From Actinoplanes subtropicus (GTDB taxonomy: Bacteria > Actinomycetota > Actinomycetes > Mycobacteriales > Micromonosporaceae): DNA of 64,000 bases. Positions 59,230 through 64,000 of the stretch are shown here, piece by piece (the first letter of the stretch is position 1; each line of letters begins with the position of its first letter). The notes under the pieces are model-generated. The model saw only the letters and a program-made list of their open reading frames with translations. It ran no database searches and was not told where the DNA came from. The stretch is from positions 372,001-436,000 of the forward strand of contig NZ_JOJL01000001.1 of assembly GCF_000721705.1 (NCBI RefSeq), written 5' to 3'. The position numbers and the translations under genes were made by a program.

Positions 59230-60030
59230 TCAAACGGTAAGGGGTCGCAGGTTGAGCGTGTGCTCGGAGAACGTGCGATAGCGGGCGAGCTCGATGAACA
59301 GCCAGCCCAGCGAGATCACCCCGAGAACGACATAAACCCAGAGATTGTTGTACGTGTCCCACAGTGTGTGCAGAACGACCGCGCCGAGGAAGGTGAGCCC
59401 GAAGGTGAGCAGTCGCCTCGCGCTCGGCGCGGCGATCAGCGCCCAGAGCGCGCCGGCGGTCAGCCCGGTCCACGCGGTGTGCCCGGCCGGCGCGGTCAGG
59501 CCCCGGACGAACAGCGTCTCCTGGACGGCGCCGATGTTGCCGTCCGAGGCGAGCAGCGCGGTGAACGCGTACCCCATGGTCTCCAGCGCGGCGAAGCCCA
59601 TGCCGGACGCCACTCCGATGATCAGCCCGTCGGACGGCAGCCGGCGCTCGCGCCGGGCCAGGATCAGGAACAGCAGGGCGATCGGGACGATCAGCTTCGC
59701 CGACTCCTCGATCAGCGCGACCAGCACCAGCGGCAGCATGCCGAGCCCGCGCAGCGTGTTGTACTCCAGCGTGCCGGCCACCACGATGCCGATCACGCCG
59801 CCGAAGAACGCGGCGGTGACCAGCGCCCAGGCCGGCACCTGCCAGCGACCGGTCCGGGCCTGGGCGAAGGTGAGGAAGGACAGCGGCACGACCGTCGCGC
59901 CGAGCAGGATGAGCGACGGCACGAAGTTGGGGTTCTGGGTGTGGACCAGGGTCCGCAACACCACGATGTAGAGAATCAGCCCGATGACGAGGACACCGAG
60001 CCACGCCCACCGGCGGGATCGATCGCGCAT
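59230..60030 (-). CDS. PrsW-like intramembrane metalloprotease
   Basis: A 266-residue membrane protein with about eight spans. The glutamic-protease/CAAX-like motifs of PrsW are present: VALIEESAKLIVP (EExxK), GMGFAALETMGYAF (Glu at FxxxE spacing), PAGHTAWTGLTAG and VVLHTLWDTYNN (His and Asp). Bacillus PrsW cleaves an anti-sigma factor; an ECF sigma gene is divergent 125 bp away here, which makes a regulatory link attractive but unproven. It is upstream of the APH-fold kinase. Confidence 0.85.
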   Translation of the reverse strand: MRDRSRRWAWLGVLVIGLILYIVVLRTLVHTQNPNFVPSLILLGATVVPLSFLTFAQARTGRWQVPAWALVTAAFFGGVIGIVVAGTLEYNTLRGLGMLPLVLVALIEESAKLIVPIALLFLILARRERRLPSDGLIIGVASGMGFAALETMGYAFTALLASDGNIGAVQETLFVRGLTAPAGHTAWTGLTAGALWALIAAPSARRLLTFGLTFLGAVVLHTLWDTYNNLWVYVVLGVISLGWLFIELARYRTFSEHTLNLRPLTV

Positions 60031-60041
60031 GACCCAGTCTG

Positions 60042-60130
60042 TCAGACGTGTTGATCGATGAGCATCTGGTTGCCGTCTGGATCGGGAGCCTAGGCCGTCC
60101 GAAATGGTTTGCGGTCTCGCGAACCGACCG
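60042..60130 (-). pseudogene. 3' remnant of a glyoxalase/VOC-type gene
   Basis: On the minus strand a frame reads PVGSRDRKPFRTA, TAG stop, APDPDGNQMLIDQHV, stop. DPDGNQ-[ML]-L-[IL] is the usual C-terminal strand of VOC-superfamily proteins. The rest of such a gene is missing; the divergent ECF sigma gene starts at 60155. A short relic is the simplest reading, but with about 28 codons chance resemblance cannot be excluded. Confidence 0.4.
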
Positions 60131-60154
60131 GCCTGCGGCTGCAATAGGTAGGCG

Positions 60155-60730
60155 ATGGACGACGACGAGTTGCTCTCGGCGGTCGCCGGCGGCGACGACA
60201 CGGCGCTGCGGGCGCTGTTCGACCGGCACGCGCCCTGGCTGGCGGCGCGGCTGCGGGTGGCGCTGCCCGCGGCCGAGGTCGAGGACGTGCTGCAGGAGAC
60301 GTTCCTCGCCGTGTGGCGCGGCGCCGCGGGATACCGCCCGGGCAACGCCGGCGGTTGGTTGTGGGGGATCGCGCGCCGGCAGGTCGCCCTGTGGCTGCGC
60401 CGGCGCGGGCCGGCGACGCTGCTGCTGTCGGTGCTCGACGAGGGTGGCCGGGTCGACGACGTCGCGCAGGCGGCCGCGGACCGGGCGGAACTCGACGCCG
60501 CGGTCCGGGCGCTCGGGCCGGAGGGCAGCCCGGAGCGCGAGGTGTGGCGGCTGTTGTGCGTGGAGGACCGCCCGGTCGCCGAGGTGGCCCGGCTGCTCGG
60601 CGTGCCGCAGGGGACGGTGAAGAGCCGGGCCGCGCGGATGCGGGGGATGTTGCGCCGGGCGTTGGTGGCGGGCCGGTTCGACCCGTACGGAATGGAGGGA
60701 GGTGGTGATGGTGCGGTATCCGGACGGTGA
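60155..60730 (+). CDS. ECF-type RNA polymerase sigma factor
   Basis: A 191-residue sigma-70-family factor. Region 2 is about 25-90 (LFDRHAPWLAARLR, EDVLQETFLAVWRGAAGY) and region 4 about 125-175 (REVWRLLCVEDRPVAEVARLLGVPQGTVKSRAARM). No anti-sigma zinc-finger protein is recognisable next to it; the following overlapping gene encodes a six-span membrane protein that could take that role. It heads the transporter operon that runs to the window end. Confidence 0.88.
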   Translation: MDDDELLSAVAGGDDTALRALFDRHAPWLAARLRVALPAAEVEDVLQETFLAVWRGAAGYRPGNAGGWLWGIARRQVALWLRRRGPATLLLSVLDEGGRVDDVAQAAADRAELDAAVRALGPEGSPEREVWRLLCVEDRPVAEVARLLGVPQGTVKSRAARMRGMLRRALVAGRFDPYGMEGGGDGAVSGR

Positions 60731-61412
60731 GGCGCCGTCGGACGTCGATCTGGGGCGGGTGTGGGTCGGGGTCGCGGGCGAGGTGTGGGCGCGCCGGCCG
60801 GGGCCGGTGGAGCGGGTCGCGGCGCGGTTGCTGCGCTCCCGTGGGCTGGCCCGGGCGCTGGTCACGACGCCGTCGCTGGTGGCCGGGTGGCTCGCCGCGA
60901 CCGTGGCGGTCCTGGGCGTCGGGGTCGCCGTGACGCTGTCCACCGGCACGGTGCTGGTGCCGCTGCTGGCTCCGGCGCTGGCGGGTGCGGGCGTGGCTTA
61001 CGCGTACGGGCCGGGCACCGATCCGGCGTACGAGCTGGTCCGGATCATGCCGGTCGGTGACCGGATGGTCCTGCTGGTCCGGGCGTTGTGCGTCTGCCTG
61101 GTGAACGCGGTCCTCGGCGTCGCGGCCTCGGCGATCAGCGGGGCGGCGACGGCCATCACGTTCGGCTGGCTCGTTCCGATGACCGCGGTGTGCGCCCTCG
61201 CCCTCGCCGCCGCCACCGTCATGCGCTCCGCCCCGGCCGGCGTCGCGGCCGGGCTCGCCGGATGGGCCATCGCGGTCCTGGGCGTGATGGCCGCCCGCGG
61301 CTCGGCCGCCGGCGCCGTCACCGCGGTCACCGACACCGCGCTGTACCTGCCTTACCTAGCCGTCGCCGCGCTCGGCGCCGTCACCGTCCGTCTCTCGAAG
61401 GGGACACCATGA
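60708..61412 (+). CDS. multi-span membrane protein following the sigma gene
   Basis: A 234-residue protein with about 60 soluble N-terminal residues and six hydrophobic spans. No anti-sigma zinc motif (HxxxCxxC) is present. The frame has starts at 60702, 60705, 60708 and 60711; the ribosome binding site GGAGGGAGG (60694-60702) best suits 60708 or 60711. It overlaps the sigma gene by about 23 bp and the ABC ATPase gene by 4 bp (ATGA), so it belongs to the operon, as transporter component or sigma regulator. Confidence 0.65.
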   Translation: MVRYPDGEAPSDVDLGRVWVGVAGEVWARRPGPVERVAARLLRSRGLARALVTTPSLVAGWLAATVAVLGVGVAVTLSTGTVLVPLLAPALAGAGVAYAYGPGTDPAYELVRIMPVGDRMVLLVRALCVCLVNAVLGVAASAISGAATAITFGWLVPMTAVCALALAAATVMRSAPAGVAAGLAGWAIAVLGVMAARGSAAGAVTAVTDTALYLPYLAVAALGAVTVRLSKGTP

Positions 61413-62158
61413 ACGTTGAGTTGTCCGGCTTGACCCGCCGATTCGGACGCAAGACCGCGGTCGCGGGCGTGGACCTGAGTCTCGGGCCCGGCGTCTTCGG
61501 GCTGCTCGGGCCCAACGGTGCCGGGAAGACCTCGCTGCTGCGGGTGGTCGCCACCGTGCTGCCGCCGACGACCGGCACCGTCCGCCTGCTCGGCCACGAT
61601 CCCGCGCAGGCCCGCGAGCGCCGGGCCGTGCGCCGCCGGCTCGGGTACCTGCCCCAGTCGCTGGGCTACTACCCGAACTTCACGGTGGTGGAGTTCGTCG
61701 AGTACTTCGCGCTGCTCAAGGAGGTGCCGCCGGGCCGCCTGGCGCGGGCCGTCGCCACCGCCGTCGAGCGGGTCGGGCTGGGCGGTCAGGCGCGGGCCAA
61801 GCTGCGTACGCTCTCCGGCGGCATGCTGCGCCGGGCCGGCATCGCCCAGGCCATCGTCAACGACCCCGACCTGCTGCTGCTCGACGAGCCGACGGCCGGC
61901 CTGGACCCCGAGCAGCGGGTCGAGTTCCGGTCGCTGCTGCGCGAGTTCGGCGCACACGCCACGGTCGTGGTCAGCACCCACCTCGTCGAGGACGTGGGCG
62001 CCGCCTGCGCCGAGGTGGCGCTGATGCACGAGGGCCGCGTCGCGTTCCGCGGCACACCCGCCGAGCTGATCGGGCACGGCGAGGGCTCCGGCGCCGCGGG
62101 CGACGCGCCGCTCGAGCGTGGGTACAGCGCCGTGCTCGGTGCGGCGAGGGCCCGATGA
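61409..62158 (+). CDS. ABC transporter ATP-binding protein
   Basis: A 249-residue ATPase. Walker A GPNGAGKTS, Q-loop YLPQSLGYYPNFTV, signature TLSGGMLRRAGIAQA, Walker B LLLLDEPTAGLD and H-loop VSTHLVEDVG. The SGGMxRR variant is common in CcmA/NatA-like exporters. It is coupled to both neighbours by ATGA overlaps and works with the membrane proteins encoded next. The substrate is unknown. Confidence 0.9.
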   Translation: MNVELSGLTRRFGRKTAVAGVDLSLGPGVFGLLGPNGAGKTSLLRVVATVLPPTTGTVRLLGHDPAQARERRAVRRRLGYLPQSLGYYPNFTVVEFVEYFALLKEVPPGRLARAVATAVERVGLGGQARAKLRTLSGGMLRRAGIAQAIVNDPDLLLLDEPTAGLDPEQRVEFRSLLREFGAHATVVVSTHLVEDVGAACAEVALMHEGRVAFRGTPAELIGHGEGSGAAGDAPLERGYSAVLGAARAR

Positions 62159-63504
62159 GCGCCGCGGCCCGGCTGTTGCGCATCGAGCTGCGCCGCACCC
62201 CGGCCTGGGCGCTGCTGCCGCTGCTCGTCGCGCTGATCTGGCTGGCCTCGCCGTACGGCCGGGCACTGCGCGCGCCGGTGCCACTGTGGAGCGCCCGGAG
62301 CCTGGCCCTGCCCGGCGCCGTCCAGGTGATGGGCCCGTTCGCCGGGGGAGTCGCGGCCTGGACCGCCGCCCGCGAGGGCCGCCGCCGGATGACCGATCTG
62401 GTCGCCAGCACGCCCCGCCCACCGGCCGTACGCCGCCTGCTGACCTGGGCGGCCGGAACCGCGGCGGTCCTGGCGTTCTACGTCGTGGCGGCGGCGGCCG
62501 GGTTCGCCGTCACCGCCGGGCAGCACGCCTGGGGCGGGGTGCTGTGGTTGCCGGTCGCGACCGGCGCCGCCGGGCTCGTCGCCTGCGCCGCCGTGGGCTT
62601 CGCGGCCGGCACGGCGCTGCCCAGCCGCTTCACCGCGCCGCTCACCGCCGTGGGCCTGCTCTTCGGTTTCCAGCTCACGCTGGCCGCCCACTACGTGACG
62701 CACACCCACGCCGCGCTGGTTTCGCCGGTGGTCGACAGCGTCGGCCCGGAGCTGGTGCCGTTCTTCGGCGCGGGCACCGGCATCGCGATCGTGCAGCTGA
62801 TCTTCGTCGCCGGCGTCACGCTGGCGACCCTGCCGGCACTCGGGATGCCGGCCCGACGCGGGGCCATCCTGGTCGCCGCCGGGGTGGCACTGGCGGGCAC
62901 GATGATCGCGGTCGCCCGTACGGCGGTGGACGAGCCGGGCCGCGGCACCGTCATCCCCGCCCTGGCGGCGCCGGGCACCGCCATACCGTTCACCCCGGTC
63001 TGCGACCGCAGCGGCCCGCTGCCGGTGTGCGTACACCCGGCGTTCCGCTCGGCGCTGCCGACGGTCAGCACCGACCTGGTCCCGGTGACGGCTCAGTTCG
63101 CCGGCTTGCCCGGCGCCCCGGTGGCGATCGACCTGGGCACGCCGCCGGGCGCCGCCGCCGACCGCGACGCCCTGCGCCTGCCGATACTCAACACGCAGGG
63201 CCCGATGTCGGCGGCACAGATCCGCTCCGCCACCCGCCGCTGGACGGTCCTGGCGCTGCTCGGCGTCAACCCCGACAACCCGGTAAGCGCCGGGCCGGTC
63301 CGCGCGGTCGTCGCCGACGGCATGCTGCTCTCCGCCGGCGAGGACATCACCGGCCGCGGCACCACCACGACGCCGCAGGATCGCCAGGTGATCGCGGCGG
63401 CCGGCCGCTTCGCCGCCCTGCCCGCCGCCGAGCGCCGGCAGTGGCTGACCGAGAACCTGTCCCGCCTGCGAGCCGGGCGGCTGGCGATGGGAGACCTGCC
63501 GTGA
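62155..63504 (+). CDS. ABC transporter membrane protein with extracytoplasmic C-terminal part
   Basis: A 449-residue protein. Six hydrophobic spans fill residues about 15-265, as in ABC-2 permeases; the last 180 residues are soluble, with two close cysteines (VCDRSGPLPVC) and a helical end. It overlaps the ATPase gene (ATGA) and the next gene (GTGA). It is the likely permease for the ATPase at 61409. Confidence 0.75.
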   Translation: MSAAARLLRIELRRTPAWALLPLLVALIWLASPYGRALRAPVPLWSARSLALPGAVQVMGPFAGGVAAWTAAREGRRRMTDLVASTPRPPAVRRLLTWAAGTAAVLAFYVVAAAAGFAVTAGQHAWGGVLWLPVATGAAGLVACAAVGFAAGTALPSRFTAPLTAVGLLFGFQLTLAAHYVTHTHAALVSPVVDSVGPELVPFFGAGTGIAIVQLIFVAGVTLATLPALGMPARRGAILVAAGVALAGTMIAVARTAVDEPGRGTVIPALAAPGTAIPFTPVCDRSGPLPVCVHPAFRSALPTVSTDLVPVTAQFAGLPGAPVAIDLGTPPGAAADRDALRLPILNTQGPMSAAQIRSATRRWTVLALLGVNPDNPVSAGPVRAVVADGMLLSAGEDITGRGTTTTPQDRQVIAAAGRFAALPAAERRQWLTENLSRLRAGRLAMGDLP

Positions 63505-64000
63505 GACTCGTCCGGCTTTTCGCGGCCAGCCGCCGGATGCCGGCCGCCGTGCTGACCCTCGCGGGCTGCGGCGTCGCGCTGAGCCTGGTGCTGCGCTGGA
63601 CCGCCGGCGTCACGCCCGCGCTGGCGCTGGTGCTGGTCGGCGCCGCGGCCGCGGTCGTGGGCGCCGCCATGCAGAGCCCGTTCGACGAATCCGAGCGCGC
63701 GACCGGCCCGCGGCTGCCGCTGCTGCGCCTGGCCGGCGCGCTGGGGCTGACCGCCGCGGCCTACGCCGCTCTCGCCGCCGGTGCGACGGCCGGTCACCTG
63801 ACCTCGGGCGCCGGCGGCCTCCTACGGGACACGGTGGGCCTGGTCGGGGTGGCCCTGTTCGCCGGCGGCCTGGCGGGCGCGAACCGGTCGTGGACGGGCG
63901 TCCTCGCGTACGTGTTCCTGGCGCTCGCCGCCGCTGACAACGGCTGGACGACCCCATGGCTGTGGCCGGCCCGCCCACCGTCCGACACGGCCGCGGCGCT
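63501..64000 (+). CDS. membrane protein, cut by window end
   Basis: The first 166 residues of a protein with at least four to five hydrophobic spans, starting at GTG 63501, which overlaps the upstream stop as GTGA. No domain is recognisable. Its position and coupling suggest a second permease or accessory subunit of the same ABC system. Confidence 0.65.
   Translation, partial: MRLVRLFAASRRMPAAVLTLAGCGVALSLVLRWTAGVTPALALVLVGAAAAVVGAAMQSPFDESERATGPRLPLLRLAGALGLTAAAYAALAAGATAGHLTSGAGGLLRDTVGLVGVALFAGGLAGANRSWTGVLAYVFLALAAADNGWTTPWLWPARPPSDTAAA

Overview
The window is high-GC DNA with frequent GTG starts, 4-bp ATGA/GTGA gene overlaps, F420-type enzymes, LAL and NarL-type regulators and a lone LigD-type polymerase. 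This is actinobacterial; the style and gene content suggest Micromonosporaceae (Actinoplanes or a relative), but that is inference, not a measured placement. I see no rRNA, tRNA, CRISPR array, transposase or phage gene. Most of it looks like chromosomal accessory DNA with many regulators, transporters and expanding tandem repeats.

Layout. 1-13 kb: a decayed gene divergent from a STAND-type NTPase/TPR protein, a glycogen-debranching-type glycosidase, two APH-fold kinases, a PhzF-like protein, a NarL-type two-component pair, a SUKH-type protein, a LigD-type polymerase and a small P-loop kinase. 13-17.5 kb: a LacI-controlled sugar ABC importer (two permeases and a lipoprotein) with matching operators at both promoters. 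17.4-26 kb: a LAL regulator, two repeat-rich single-span membrane proteins, a YjbR protein, an LLM oxidoreductase, a TIGR03086/MarR divergent pair and rnhA preceded by a 30-codon coupled ORF. 26.2-31.4 kb: two ABC ATPase/permease pairs followed by a sensor kinase and response regulator. 33.9-37.1 kb: a tightly overlapped electron-transfer operon (small Ser/Thr-rich protein, ApbE, ferric-reductase-like membrane protein, NuoF-like protein, ferredoxin). 37.3-39.5 kb: a c-di-GMP-I (GEMM) riboswitch candidate ahead of a secreted Calx-beta protein. 39.5-46 kb: TetR plus heterodimeric ABC exporter, then a PAS-GGDEF-EAL protein. 46-53.8 kb: an MDR oxidoreductase, an LtaS-like sulfatase-fold protein, GNAT plus CbiZ, a collagen-like secreted protein and a TetR/deazaflavin-oxidoreductase pair. 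53.2-56.9 kb: a molybdate uptake operon. 57-64 kb: methyltransferase, APH-fold kinase, PrsW-like protease, then an ECF sigma factor leading an ABC transporter operon that runs off the end.

The most unusual material is not in the textbook genes. (1) Two paralogous genes at about 32.4 and 49.4 kb share an N-terminal domain of about 61 residues, an apparently leaderless promoter and a LexA-box-like palindrome at identical spacing, and both are flanked by the same family of long CCATGGC-containing repeats. (2) A conserved 30-codon ORF is translationally coupled to two unrelated genes, rnhA and modC. (3) A c-di-GMP riboswitch candidate sits 7 kb from a c-di-GMP turnover enzyme. (4) The ApbE operon begins with a protein that looks like an FMN-carrier from which the FMN-binding domain is missing. 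(5) CbiZ carries a low-complexity insertion of about 100 residues inside its domain.
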